Made by a program: the position numbers and the translations under genes. Under the pieces are notes generated by a model. The model was given only the letters and a program-made list of their open reading frames with translations, was not told where the DNA came from and ran no database searches. Shown in pieces: positions 8,978 through 16,927 of a stretch of 63,299 bases of DNA (position 1 is its first letter; each line of letters opens with the position of its first letter). The DNA comes from Sphingomonas hengshuiensis (GTDB lineage Bacteria > Pseudomonadota > Alphaproteobacteria > Sphingomonadales > Sphingomonadaceae): assembly GCA_003240755.1 (NCBI GenBank), contig QFNF01000025.1:1-63299 (forward strand), in the 5' to 3' direction.

Positions 8978-9712
8978 ATGGCCCCCGATTTCGACCTCGA
9001 CCCGCAGACGCTGCTACGGGCCTATGCCAGCGGCATCTTTCCGATGGCGGACGACCGCGATGCGCCGAGCATCTATTGGGTCGAACCCAGGCTGCGCGGG
9101 GTGCTGCCGCTCGACGGGTTCCATCTGTCGCGCTCGCTGCGCAAGCAGGTCGCATCCGACCGGTACCGCGTGACCGCTGACGTCGCGTTCGAAGCCGTCA
9201 TCGCCCTTTGCGCCGAAAGCGCGACCGACCGGCCGGAGACATGGATCAACGCCACGATCGAGCGGGCCTTCCTGCGCCTGCACGCTATGGGGTTCGCGCA
9301 TTCGGTCGAAGTGTGGGACGGCGACCGTCTGGCCGGGGGGCTGTACGGACTTGCGCTGGGACAGGCGTTCTTCGGTGAATCGATGGTCAGCCGCGCGCCC
9401 AGCGCGTCGAAGGTCGCGCTGGCATGGCTGGTCGCGCGGTTGCGGCTGGGCGGGTTCCGGTTGCTCGACTGCCAGTTCCAGACCGACCATCTGGCGACGA
9501 TGGGCGCGGTGGAAATACCGCGCAAAGCCTATTCGGCGCTGTTGTCCGGCGCGCTGGGGCTCGGTTCGGCAGCCGGGCTGGCCTCGGCCGATTTCGGCGC
9601 GCTCGACCGCCTGGCGCCGCCCGCCGCCGGGGCCGATCCCGCCCCGGCCGATACCGTTTCGGGGCCGGTGTCGGGAAAGGACATCGTGCAGCTTTTGGGC
9701 CAGACGTCATAG
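8978..9712 (+). CDS. aat: Leucyl/phenylalanyl-tRNA--protein transferase
   Basis: 244 residues from the ATG at 8978, preferred over an in-frame GTG at 8954 because family members begin close to the DLDPQTLLRAYASGIFPM segment. Family signatures include GIFPM, WINATIERAF, FAHSVEVWDG, GGLYGLALGQAFFGESM and LLDCQFQTDHLATMGA. The enzyme adds Leu or Phe from aminoacyl-tRNA to N-terminal Lys/Arg of proteins, marking them for ClpS/ClpAP (N-degron pathway). The 3' end, encoding a tail past the conserved core, overlaps the convergent DUF2155 gene by 184 bases. Confidence 0.93.
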   Translation: MAPDFDLDPQTLLRAYASGIFPMADDRDAPSIYWVEPRLRGVLPLDGFHLSRSLRKQVASDRYRVTADVAFEAVIALCAESATDRPETWINATIERAFLRLHAMGFAHSVEVWDGDRLAGGLYGLALGQAFFGESMVSRAPSASKVALAWLVARLRLGGFRLLDCQFQTDHLATMGAVEIPRKAYSALLSGALGLGSAAGLASADFGALDRLAPPAAGADPAPADTVSGPVSGKDIVQLLGQTS

Positions 9713-10200
9713 ATCGGGTGCAGCACCACGTTCAGCGACGGGCGCTCCTTGAACAGCCAGCCCGAAAAGGCACGGCGCCACTTCGTATCGGTCCCGCGCA
9801 CGTCCATCTGCACGAAGGCGCCGGTATATTGCTCCTGCTCCCACGGCGCGGTGCGCTCGCAGGCGCGCAGACGGACGATGACGTCGCCGACGCGGGTCGC
9901 CTGTCCGGGCTTCAGCGTCAGGTCGCGGCTTTCGCCGTTACGCTTGTTCAGCAGGCCGACGACCGCGACGCGCTGCGCCATCGGCGTGGCACCGGCGAGC
10001 AGGCGATCGTCGAGCCCGGTATCGACGCTGACGACGTCGGGACCGCCGGCACGCGGGCGCGCCGATTCGGGCACGGCGATCTCCGCCCGCGGGCCTGTGG
10101 GTGTCACCTGACGCGACTGCCAGCTACGCCAGCCGAACCATCCGCCGACCGCCAGCAGGACCGCAATCGCCAGCCCGGCCAGCCAGCGGCGTGAATTCAC
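9529..10200 (-). CDS. DUF2155 domain-containing secreted or membrane-anchored protein
   Basis: 223 residues from a GTG overlapping the stop of the NDUFA12 gene (GTGA). A hydrophobic segment (about residues 6-22) anchors or exports the protein. The core, about 75-170, matches the alphaproteobacterial DUF2155 pattern: KRNGESRDLTLKPG, RLRACERTAPWEQEQYTGAF, FSGWLFKERPSLN and HPIYDVWPKSC. A low-complexity Ala/Pro/Ser tail follows and is encoded antisense to the end of aat. Function unknown. Linkage to NDUFA12 is common in alphaproteobacteria and may suggest an envelope role tied to respiration, which is only an inference. Confidence 0.85.
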   Translation of the reverse strand: MNSRRWLAGLAIAVLLAVGGWFGWRSWQSRQVTPTGPRAEIAVPESARPRAGGPDVVSVDTGLDDRLLAGATPMAQRVAVVGLLNKRNGESRDLTLKPGQATRVGDVIVRLRACERTAPWEQEQYTGAFVQMDVRGTDTKWRRAFSGWLFKERPSLNVVLHPIYDVWPKSCTMSFPDTGPETVSAGAGSAPAAGGARRSSAPKSAEASPAAEPSPSAPDNSAE

Positions 10201-10589
10201 GCGTCCGGGCTCCACGCCTCGTAATCGCCGGTGGCGCGGACGCGGGCACCGCCCTTGTCGAGCACGCCCGGCGGACGATAGGCGAGCGCGGTACCGGTCT
10301 GGTTGGCGATGGGCGGCTTCTGCCACTGGCGCACCGGCGGCAGCGACTGGTCGGGCGTACCGTCGATCTGATGGTGCAGCCAACTGAACCATTCGGGCGG
10401 CACGCGGCTCGCGTCGTTCGATCCCGAATAGATCACCCAGCGGCGCGGGTTGCCATTGGTGTCGCGTCCGCCCTGATAATAGGCGTTGCCGAGGTCGTCG
10501 GTGCCGACCTGCGTCTTGCCGCGCAAGCCGAGCCAGGTGCCGAAGGTGGCACCGTTCCACCAGGTGAAGACGTTCGCGAGGATACCCAT
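10197..10589 (-). CDS. NADH:ubiquinone oxidoreductase accessory subunit NDUFA12/B17.2 family
   Basis: 130 residues starting MGILANVFTWWNGATFGT. The family signature is clear: VGTDDLGNAYYQ, RRWVIYSG, ASRVPPEWFSWLHHQ and KPPIANQTGTALAYRPPG. This is the bacterial counterpart of the mitochondrial complex I subunit NDUFA12, found in alphaproteobacteria and sitting on the peripheral arm of complex I. The ATG at 10589 is preferred to an upstream in-frame codon because the family begins at this MG-type N terminus. The main nuo operon is not in the window, so the subunit is encoded away from it. Confidence 0.92.
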   Translation of the reverse strand: MGILANVFTWWNGATFGTWLGLRGKTQVGTDDLGNAYYQGGRDTNGNPRRWVIYSGSNDASRVPPEWFSWLHHQIDGTPDQSLPPVRQWQKPPIANQTGTALAYRPPGVLDKGGARVRATGDYEAWSPDA

Positions 10590-10634
10590 GCGCGTCCGCT
10601 TAGCGTCCCCGTGCGCCCACGACAATGGGGCGGA

Positions 10635-11126
10635 TCATTTCCACGTCACCTTGTCACCCGCCGCGATGCCCAGTTCGGCGGTACGCCCGCCGGCCAGTTC
10701 CAGTACGGCGGCGATCGGTTCGCCCGACTCCACCTTTGCTTCGGAAAACGGCACGGCATTCTCGCCGATGGTCGCGATCGTGCCATCCTGCCGGATGAAG
10801 ATGATGTCGAGCGAACCGGGCGTGTTGCGCATCCAGAAGCTGGCCGCGCGCGGCGGTCCGCCATCGGGCGGATAGGGCGCGAACAACATGCCCGCATCGG
10901 GGGCGAGCGGCGGACGGTACATCAGCCCCTGCTGCTGCTGCGCCTCGGTCGCGGCGACCTCTGCCCTGAACAGGTGCGACCGGCCGGCAGCGGTCGTTAT
11001 CGTCACCTGCCGGACCTGCATGCCATGCTCGGACAGCGATTCGTTGCCGCCCGCTTCACCCTTGCACGCCCCTACCGTCGCCAGCAGTGCGATCGCCACC
11101 AGTCCCGAAATTCGTCGTACGCCCAC
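10635..11126 (-). CDS. DUF192 domain lipoprotein
   Basis: 163 residues with a lipoprotein signal peptide ending in the lipobox VGAC (Cys about 21). The rest is a DUF192 domain: EVAATEAQQQQGLMYRPPLAPDAGMLF, FWMRNTPGSLDIIFI, TIGENAVPFSE and VLELAGGRTAELGIAAGD. Function of the family is unknown. It follows the double cold-shock gene on the same strand with only a 4-base gap, suggesting one transcript. Lipid anchoring in the inner or outer membrane is predicted. Confidence 0.88.
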   Translation of the reverse strand: MGVRRISGLVAIALLATVGACKGEAGGNESLSEHGMQVRQVTITTAAGRSHLFRAEVAATEAQQQQGLMYRPPLAPDAGMLFAPYPPDGGPPRAASFWMRNTPGSLDIIFIRQDGTIATIGENAVPFSEAKVESGEPIAAVLELAGGRTAELGIAAGDKVTWK

Positions 11127-11130
11127 GCGT

Positions 11131-11718
11131 TTACCCGCCCGCTGCGACCATCACGGCCAACGGCCCCTTCTGCCCCTCGACGATGCGCGCGACAAGCCGT
11201 TGCTCGGGATCGACATCCTCGATCCCGCCACGGCGCAGCGTTTCCATATGGACGAACACGTCGCCCGGCTGGCTGTCCCGCACCAGGAAACCATAGCCTT
11301 TCAGCCGGTTGAACCATTTGACCGACACCGGTTCGAACGGGCCGGCCTGATCCGCCATGGCCAGCCGATCGGGTCGGTCCGCGACGCGGCGGACGGGTTC
11401 GATCGCGCTCGACAGGTCGATGTCGGTGATCTCGACCGCCTGATGCCCGCGCGTCCTGCGCGCGACGGTGCAATGGATCACCGCGCCTTCGGGCAACGTG
11501 CGGCGGCCATGTGGCTCAAGTACCGAGAAATGCACCAGAACATCGCCGATACCGTCATCGTCCGTCACCGCGAACCCAAAGCCGCGGGTGACGTCGAACC
11601 ATTTGATGACGCCGCGCACGGCGGGCAACACTTCCTCGCCCGACACCGGCAGGTCGTGCCCCGTCGTCGGCGGCGTCGCCGCGCAATCATCGGCAATCGT
11701 TCGCGCTTCCAAACGCAT
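11131..11718 (-). CDS. Cold-shock protein with two cold-shock domains
   Basis: 195 residues containing two CspA-type OB folds. The first (about 33-100) has GVIKWFDVTRGFGFAV and DVLVHFSVLEPHGRRTLPEG. The second (about 130-195) has VSVKWFNRLKGYGFLV and GDVFVHMETLRRGGI. The RNP1/RNP2 aromatic residues (KWF, GFGF/GYGF, FVH) are kept in both halves. Double-CSD proteins are typical of alphaproteobacteria and bind single-stranded nucleic acid, often acting in cold or stationary phase. A short non-conserved N terminus precedes the first domain. It is directly upstream of the DUF192 gene. Confidence 0.92.
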   Translation of the reverse strand: MRLEARTIADDCAATPPTTGHDLPVSGEEVLPAVRGVIKWFDVTRGFGFAVTDDDGIGDVLVHFSVLEPHGRRTLPEGAVIHCTVARRTRGHQAVEITDIDLSSAIEPVRRVADRPDRLAMADQAGPFEPVSVKWFNRLKGYGFLVRDSQPGDVFVHMETLRRGGIEDVDPEQRLVARIVEGQKGPLAVMVAAGG

Positions 11719-11786
11719 TGTTGCGTGCTCCCCCTGGGGCGCATCCTAACACGATGTTTCGCGAACGCGACGATTTCTTTGCGGGA

Positions 11787-12317
11787 TCATTCCGGCAGGA
11801 CGACCTCGTCGATATCGGCGGGGTCGAGCGACAGGATCCGGCGGGCAAGTGCCGGCGCGTGGCCCGCGCGGACCATCGCCGCGACCTGCTTTTCGCGGCG
11901 GTCGCGCTCGACCGGCGCGAGCGCGAACGGCCCGATCCGCCTGCGTCGGGCAAAGGCCAGCGCCGCCGCCTCGGCGGCGTCGTCCAGCGTGTCGGCGACG
12001 GCGCCGGCGTCCTCCTGCCCCACCCCGGCATGGCGCAGCGCATCGTGCACCCGGCGCGCGCCCAGCCCCCGGCGGGTCATCGCGGCCGCGCGCATCTCGG
12101 CAAAGGCACGGTCGTCGACATAGCGCAGCTCGGCCATCCGGTCGGCAAGCCCCACGACATCGACCGGCCCCTCGCTGCCGCGCTCACGCAGCTTGCGGGT
12201 CAGATACGCGGCCAGCTTCGCACGGGTGGTCGCATAGCGTTCAACATAGCGTAAGGCGGCACGCTCCAGGGCAGGCTGATCGAGCGGCGGGAGCGGACGG
12301 CGGGGAGGGCGGGACAT
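11787..12317 (-). CDS. recX: Regulatory protein RecX
   Basis: 176 residues from MSRPPRRPLPP. Repeated three-helix units characteristic of RecX are visible: ALRYVERYATTRAKLAAYLTRKLRERG, LRYVDDRAFAEMRAAAMTRRGLGARRVHDALRHAGV and RRRIGPFALAPVERDRREKQVAAMVRAGHAPALARRIL. RecX binds RecA filaments and limits their extension or recombinase activity. recA is not adjacent here. It is transcribed divergently from the fatty acyl-AMP ligase gene. An in-frame upstream extension exists but lacks family similarity. Confidence 0.88.
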   Translation of the reverse strand: MSRPPRRPLPPLDQPALERAALRYVERYATTRAKLAAYLTRKLRERGSEGPVDVVGLADRMAELRYVDDRAFAEMRAAAMTRRGLGARRVHDALRHAGVGQEDAGAVADTLDDAAEAAALAFARRRRIGPFALAPVERDRREKQVAAMVRAGHAPALARRILSLDPADIDEVVLPE

Positions 12318-12442
12318 GCGCCATGTTTGTGCCACACTGCGTCGCGATTTTGAAATGAACTGTGCCGCGCGGTCCTTTGCCGCTATGGCGACACGCTTCG
12401 AACGCCGCGTATCGCGCGAACGGGCCTGAGAGTTGGACAAGA

Positions 12443-14197
12443 ATGACGACGAATCTTGAAGGAAGTATTGCAGTTGCCCCGGAAGCGACCCCGACGGACG
12501 ACGCCTTGCCGCGCCGGTTCGCCGATTTCGCGACGCTGGGCGAGGCAATGGATTATGCCGCGCGGGGGACGCGCGGGCTGAACTTCCACGATGCGCGCGG
12601 TACGTTGAAACAGCCCTATCCGTTTCGCGAGATGCGCGCGGACGCGCTGCAGCAGGCGTATCGTCTGATCGCGAGGGGCGTACGCCCGGGCGACCGCATC
12701 GCGCTGATCGCCGAAACCGGGGCCGAGTTCGCCGCCCTGTTCTTCGGCGTCGTCTATGCCGGGGCGTGGCCGGTGCCGCTGCCGCTGCCCACCTCGTTCG
12801 GCGGACGCGAGGCGTATGTCGAACAGTTGCGGGTGCAACTGGCGAGCTGTGACCCGAAAACGCTGTTCTACCCGGCCGAGCTGGAAGCGATGGCGGGCGA
12901 AGCCGCCCGCATCTCCGGCATCGAGGGCATCGACTGGGAAAGCTTCTCCGCCGCCGATGCGCCCGTCGTCGACCTGCCCCGGGCGTCGGGCGACGATATC
13001 TGCTACCTGCAATATTCCAGCGGCTCGACCCGTTTCCCGCACGGGACCGAGATCACCCACGCCGCGCTGCTCAACAATCTCGCGGCGCACAGCCATGGCA
13101 TGGAGCTGGGCGAGAATGATCGCTGCATTTCGTGGCTGCCCTGGTATCACGACATGGGGCTGGTCGGCTGCTTCCTGTCGGTCGTCGCCAATCAGGTATC
13201 GACCGACTATCTGAAGACCGAGGATTTCGCCCGCCGCCCGCTGGCGTGGCTCGACCTCATCACCCGCAACCAGGGCACTTCGATCTCCTATTCGCCGACG
13301 TTCGGGTACGACATCTGTGCGCGACGGATGTCCAGCCAGACCAAGGCGGCGGACCGGTTCGACCTGTCGCGCTGGCGGCTGGCGGGCAATGGCGCGGACA
13401 TGATCCGGCCCGACGTGATGCAGTCGTTCGTCGATGCGTTCGCCGATGCCGGGTTCAAGGCGTCGGCCTTCCTGCCGTCCTATGGCCTGGCCGAGGCGAC
13501 GCTGGCGGTGGCGATCATGCCGCCGGGCGAGGGGATCATCGTCGAACTGGTTGAGGAGACGGAGCTTTCCGGTCATGCCGGCCGCGCCGACCGTCCGCAG
13601 CGCTATCGCGCGATCGTGAATTGCGGAAAGCCGGTGCGCGACATGGCGGTGGAAATCCGCGAGGAGGACGGCACCCCCCTGCCCGAGCGCGCGATCGGCA
13701 AGCTGTGGTGCAAGGGGCCGTCGCTGATGAACGGCTATTTCCGCGATCCGGAGGCGACCGAGGCATGCATGGCCGATGGCTGGCTGGACACCGGGGACAT
13801 GGGCTATCTGTCTGACGGATATGTCTATATCGTCGGCCGGGCCAAGGACATGATTATCGTCAACGGCAGGAATCACTGGCCGCAGGACATCGAATGGGCG
13901 GTCGAGCAGTTGCCCGGGTTCAAGGCGGGCGACATCGCCGCGTTCGCGATCACGACACCCGGCGGCGAGGAAACGCCCGCGGTTCTGGTACAGTGCCGCG
14001 CGTCGGACGAGGCCGAGCGGCTGCGGCTGCGCGAGGAAATTCGCGAGCGTGTCCGGTCGGTTACTGGCATGAACTGCGTCATCGAGCTGGTCCCGCCGCG
14101 GACCTTGCCGCGCACATCGTCGGGCAAGCTCAGCCGGGCGAAGGCGCGCAAACTGTACCTCGAGGGCGAAATCAAGCCCTATGCCATCGCCGCCTGA
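12443..14197 (+). CDS. Fatty acyl-AMP ligase (acyl-adenylate-forming enzyme)
   Basis: 584 residues from the ATG at 12443 (a weak GGA lies seven bases upstream). Adenylate-forming motifs are complete: YSSGSTRFPHG (ATP-binding loop), SYGLAEATLA, GWLDTGDMGY and the C-terminal lysine loop PRTSSGKLSR. Overall similarity is to FadD32/FAAL-type enzymes that activate a fatty acid to acyl-AMP and often transfer it to an acyl carrier protein rather than CoA. In sphingomonads such enzymes are often tied to special lipid synthesis, but no ACP, serine palmitoyltransferase or polyketide gene lies beside it here. Substrate unknown. Confidence 0.87.
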   Translation: MTTNLEGSIAVAPEATPTDDALPRRFADFATLGEAMDYAARGTRGLNFHDARGTLKQPYPFREMRADALQQAYRLIARGVRPGDRIALIAETGAEFAALFFGVVYAGAWPVPLPLPTSFGGREAYVEQLRVQLASCDPKTLFYPAELEAMAGEAARISGIEGIDWESFSAADAPVVDLPRASGDDICYLQYSSGSTRFPHGTEITHAALLNNLAAHSHGMELGENDRCISWLPWYHDMGLVGCFLSVVANQVSTDYLKTEDFARRPLAWLDLITRNQGTSISYSPTFGYDICARRMSSQTKAADRFDLSRWRLAGNGADMIRPDVMQSFVDAFADAGFKASAFLPSYGLAEATLAVAIMPPGEGIIVELVEETELSGHAGRADRPQRYRAIVNCGKPVRDMAVEIREEDGTPLPERAIGKLWCKGPSLMNGYFRDPEATEACMADGWLDTGDMGYLSDGYVYIVGRAKDMIIVNGRNHWPQDIEWAVEQLPGFKAGDIAAFAITTPGGEETPAVLVQCRASDEAERLRLREEIRERVRSVTGMNCVIELVPPRTLPRTSSGKLSRAKARKLYLEGEIKPYAIAA

Positions 14198-14285
14198 TTT
14201 TCCGCTTTCCTACACGCGCCGCCTTCCCTAACCCATAATCGGCCTTGCCCTTCCGGTTCGACCGGGATAGAGGCCGCGTCCGCAC

Positions 14286-14361
14286 ACGAGTGTAGCTCAG
14301 CTGGTAGAGCATCGGTCTCCAAAACCGAGGGCCGGGGGTTCGAATCCCTCCACTCGTGCCA
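14286..14361 (+). tRNA. tRNA-Trp (anticodon CCA)
   Basis: A 76-base cloverleaf. The acceptor stem ACGAGTG (14286-14292) pairs with CACTCGT (14351-14357), the discriminator is G and CCA is encoded at 14359-14361. The D arm contains TAGCTCAGCTGGTAGAGC, the anticodon loop reads CTCCAAA with anticodon CCA, and the T arm contains GGTTCGAATCC. A PvuII-type CAGCTG site (14298-14303) falls in the D arm. tRNA-Trp upstream of secE-nusG is a common bacterial order; here a YqaA/DedA-type gene is interposed. Confidence 0.98.
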
Positions 14362-14433
14362 GCGCGACCCGCGCCAACCGCCCCGCCGGCCGGGGCATCC
14401 CGTCCCCGCCCCATGCAAGCAGGACCGACGACG

Positions 14434-15012
14434 ATGTTTCGCGCGCTGTACGACTGGACGCTCCGCCTCGCCAACCATCGCCATGCGGTGCGCAGCCTGG
14501 CGGTCGTGTCGTTCTGCGAAAGCTCGTTCTTTCCGATCCCGCCCGACGTCGTGCTGGTCCCGGTCATCCTGCAGCACCGTACCCGCGCGTACCAGATCGC
14601 GGCGATCTGCACGATCGCGTCGGTGCTGGGCGGCATGGTCGGCTATGCCATCGGCTATTTCCTGTGGGACACGGTCGGCGCGTGGGTCATCAACCTGTAC
14701 GGGTTGCAGGACAAGGCGGCGAAGTTCCAGGCCGGGTTCGCCGAATATGGCGCGGCGATCATCCTGCTGAAAGGGTTGACCCCGATCCCGTTCAAGCTGG
14801 TGACGATCGCGTCGGGCCTTGCCAAGTTCAACTTCGCGCTGTTCGTCCTCACCGCTGCGATCACCCGCGCCTTCCGCTTCTTCCTGATCGCGTTCCTGCT
14901 CAAGAAATATGGCGCGCCGGTGCAGGAGTTCATCGAGAAGCGGCTGACGCTGATCGGCACGCTGCTGGTCGTGGCGCTGGTCGGCGGGTTCGCGGCGGTG
15001 TCGCTGCTGTAG
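14434..15012 (+). CDS. YqaA/DedA-type membrane protein (SNARE-associated/VTT domain)
   Basis: 192 residues with about five hydrophobic segments. Features of the VTT/DedA superfamily include ESSFFPIPPDVVLVPVIL near the N terminus, then GGMVGYAIGYFLWDTVG, KGLTPIPFKLVTIASGLAKFN and ITRAFRFF. The FPIPPD and TPIPFK motifs suit the YqaA subgroup. Members are thought to move or scramble lipids across the inner membrane. The ATG at 14434 was chosen because an AGGA lies about ten bases upstream; an in-frame ATG at 14413 would add seven residues. It sits between tRNA-Trp and secE. Confidence 0.85.
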   Translation: MFRALYDWTLRLANHRHAVRSLAVVSFCESSFFPIPPDVVLVPVILQHRTRAYQIAAICTIASVLGGMVGYAIGYFLWDTVGAWVINLYGLQDKAAKFQAGFAEYGAAIILLKGLTPIPFKLVTIASGLAKFNFALFVLTAAITRAFRFFLIAFLLKKYGAPVQEFIEKRLTLIGTLLVVALVGGFAAVSLL

Positions 15013-15163
15013 CCCCCCGCCCCGCCGCGCTTGCACGGGGGGCCATTCGACGCTAGATACCATCCCCAATCCGACAGCGTGGATGGGCCGCGCCGGTTCC
15101 CAGAGGGACCGGACGGGGCCTTGTGTCCGGCGGTCGGTAGAACCGATAATGAAGGTCGTGCAC

Positions 15164-15361
15164 GTGGCGAAAGTTACCCCCGTCGAATTCATGCGGCAGG
15201 TCCGGGCCGAAACGGCCAAGGTGACGTGGCCGACGCGCAAGGAAACGGTGATGACCGCGGTGATGGTCGTCATCATGACGACGCTGCTGGCGGTCTTCTT
15301 CCTCGGCGTGGATTCGGCGTTCGACGCGATCGTCAAGGCGCTGCTGAAGCTCGCGCAGTAA
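15164..15361 (+). CDS. secE: Preprotein translocase subunit SecE
   Basis: 65 residues starting at GTG 15164 (product MAKVTPVEFMRQV), preferred because GAAGG ends eight bases upstream and the length matches single-helix alphaproteobacterial SecE; an in-frame ATG at 15149 is the alternative. The amphipathic segment RQVRAETAKVTWPTRKET is the family signature, followed by one membrane helix (MTAVMVVIMTTLLAVFFLGV). SecE clamps the two halves of SecY in the SecYEG channel. nusG follows 35 bases later, as in most bacteria. Confidence 0.95.
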   Translation: MAKVTPVEFMRQVRAETAKVTWPTRKETVMTAVMVVIMTTLLAVFFLGVDSAFDAIVKALLKLAQ

Positions 15362-15396
15362 CGCCCGCCGCACCCCCAATAGCTTTAAGGACACCC

Positions 15397-15936
15397 ATGT
15401 CGCGCTGGTACATCATTCACGCCTATTCCGGCTTCGAGGGCAAGGTCCGCGATTCGATCCTGACCGAGGCGACGCGCCTCGGCCTCGACCATGCGGTCGA
15501 GGCGATCGAGGTGCCGACCGAGAATGTGACCGAAGTGCGCCGCGGCAAGAAGGTGCAGTCCGAGCGCAAGTTCATGCCCGGTTACGTGCTGGCGAAGCTG
15601 GACCTGAGCGACCAGGTGTACCACCTCGTCAAGAACACGCCCAAGGTCACGGGTTTCCTGGGATCGTCGGGCAAGCCGCAGGCGATCAGCGAGGCGGAAG
15701 CCACGCGGATGCTGAACAGCAAGGAGGAGGCCGCCGCGTCGCCCACCAAGCAGAAGATCAAGGTCGATTTCGAGATCGGCGATTCGGTCAAGGTGCTGGA
15801 CGGCCCGTTCGCGAGCTTCAACGGCGTGGTCGAGGAACTGGACTTCGACAAGTCGAAGGTGAAGGTCAGCGTGTCGATCTTCGGGCGGGCGACGCCGGTC
15901 GAGCTGGATTTCGAGCAGGTGGAACGAAGCAAGTAA
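15397..15936 (+). CDS. nusG: Transcription termination/antitermination protein NusG
   Basis: 179 residues from the ATG at 15397, with AAGG six to nine bases upstream. The NGN domain (MSRWYIIHAYSGFEGKV, ERKFMPGYVLAKL, VTGFLG) and the C-terminal KOW domain (GDSVKVLDGPFASFNGVVEE) are complete. NusG binds the RNA polymerase clamp, suppresses pausing and bridges to Rho or ribosomal protein S10. Normally rplK-rplA would follow in one operon. Here about 3 kb of other genes, including an R-M system, lie between, and a hairpin terminator follows nusG. Confidence 0.97.
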   Translation: MSRWYIIHAYSGFEGKVRDSILTEATRLGLDHAVEAIEVPTENVTEVRRGKKVQSERKFMPGYVLAKLDLSDQVYHLVKNTPKVTGFLGSSGKPQAISEAEATRMLNSKEEAAASPTKQKIKVDFEIGDSVKVLDGPFASFNGVVEELDFDKSKVKVSVSIFGRATPVELDFEQVERSK

Positions 15937-16026
15937 GGCGAAGCCGTCCCGCCCCCGTCATCGGCATGGCGCGGGACGGCGGGCGCATTCCCTGATCGGC
16001 ACCTGCGGCGCAAGGCGGGGCATGAT

Positions 16027-16052
16027 GGGGCAGACCCCCTGCTGCCCCCTTT
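16027..16052 (+). terminator. Possible intrinsic terminator after nusG
   Basis: GGGGCAG (16027-16033) pairs with CTGCCCC (16042-16048) around an 8-base loop, followed by CTTT. A second inverted repeat (CCGTCCCGC with GCGGGACGG) lies just upstream in the same gap. The T-run is short, so strength is uncertain. Its position between nusG and the inserted restriction gene would separate secE-nusG transcription from what follows. Confidence 0.4.
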
Positions 16053-16066
16053 CCGCCATCGCGAAG

Positions 16067-16627
16067 TCAGTCGTTATCCGCCCGGAACGGATCAAGCACA
16101 GGCATCACGGGAACCATCTTGCTGGCGCGAAACCTGATTTCCGGGTCGCAGCCGGCCAGTAACTGTCCGTGTTCCAGGACATAGCCGACCGGTATCTTCG
16201 GATTGTTGATGTCCCTGCCGCCGTCGGAATGCCACTTGCTCTCCTGCTTCGCGAACCACGGCTCTAGCTGCCACGGTTTCATGCGATAAACGGCAATCAA
16301 TTCGATACCGCGATACAGGGCAAAGACCCAGTCGACCTGCCGATATTTCGCAAGAATGACCGGATTCAGATGATGATGGGTCGAAAAATTCTTCGTCAGA
16401 TCGAGATTTACCGATTTCAGCTCATATTCCAGGCCGAGTTCGTCACGCGCATCGTTCCCCTCGCGACCGGGCAATACCGTCAGACCCAGGGTGAGGATGA
16501 CTTGTAGCAGCTTGCCACCATTGTCCTGGAAAATGTCGTTGATGCCGTGCCGTAGCGCCAGCGCCTGAAACTCGCGAATGGCGGGCATCAGTGCGTCCAT
16601 TCGATCCTTGTCCGGGTGCGGTTTCAT
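16067..16627 (-). CDS. PvuII-like type II restriction endonuclease
   Basis: 186 residues. Near-identity of blocks to R.PvuII is recognisable: [55 protein letters not shown] and [16 protein letters not shown]. The PD-(D/E)XK catalytic residues are Asp59 (GND), Glu69 and Lys71 (ELK), one off from Asp58/Glu68/Lys70 of R.PvuII. The expected target is CAGCTG. R.PvuII is 157 residues; this protein has a C-terminal extension of about 30 residues after the YVLEHG segment. The start overlaps the stop of the controller gene (ATGA). Sampled lines are only about 50-57% G+C, unlike the neighbouring core genes, supporting horizontal origin. Confidence 0.95.
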   Translation of the reverse strand: MKPHPDKDRMDALMPAIREFQALALRHGINDIFQDNGGKLLQVILTLGLTVLPGREGNDARDELGLEYELKSVNLDLTKNFSTHHHLNPVILAKYRQVDWVFALYRGIELIAVYRMKPWQLEPWFAKQESKWHSDGGRDINNPKIPVGYVLEHGQLLAGCDPEIRFRASKMVPVMPVLDPFRADND

Positions 16628-16866
16628 GGTGTCGGCTCCGGTGCCAGCAGGGTCGCAGGCCCGACGCCAAGCGCCAGCGCCAGCCTTTCGATATTGTCGA
16701 GCGATATGTTCCGTTCCGCGCGCTCGACCGCACCGACGAACGTACGATGCAGCCCGGCGCGGTCGGCCAGCGCCTCCTGACTTAGTCCTTGCGCCTGCCG
16801 CCGCCGTTTGAGATTAACGGCGAGGATACAGCGAAGGCTGACAGCGTCCGGTGGCATGCGCGTCAT
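16624..16866 (-). CDS. R-M controller protein (C protein, XRE helix-turn-helix)
   Basis: About 80 residues if started at the ATG at 16866; alternatives are 16899 (91 residues) and 16857. The XRE-type DNA-binding fold is clear: [52 protein letters not shown], closely matching C.PvuII-type controllers. Such proteins bind C-boxes, activate their own and the endonuclease gene, and delay nuclease production after entry into a new host. The gene is co-directional with and overlaps the endonuclease gene, and divergent from the methyltransferase, exactly the PvuII layout. No clear Shine-Dalgarno is seen before any start, so a leaderless transcript is possible. Confidence 0.9.
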   Translation of the reverse strand: MTRMPPDAVSLRCILAVNLKRRRQAQGLSQEALADRAGLHRTFVGAVERAERNISLDNIERLALALGVGPATLLAPEPTP

Positions 16867-16882
16867 CAACACCGGATGATGC

Positions 16883-16912
16883 AAATGCGTCGACAGCATA
16901 TACGTAGCATTT
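16883..16912. promoter_or_regulatory. Candidate C-protein operator between divergent R-M promoters
   Basis: An inverted repeat AAATGC (16883-16888) and GCATTT (16907-16912) brackets a further GCAT (16896-16899), giving ATGC-N7-GCAT-N7-GCAT with 11-base phasing, about one helical turn. It occupies the short gap between the controller and methyltransferase genes, where C-boxes lie in PvuII-type systems. It does not match the textbook GACT/AGTC C-box, so the assignment rests on symmetry and location only. Confidence 0.4.
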
Positions 16913-16927
16913 TTGGAGATTCGGTCG

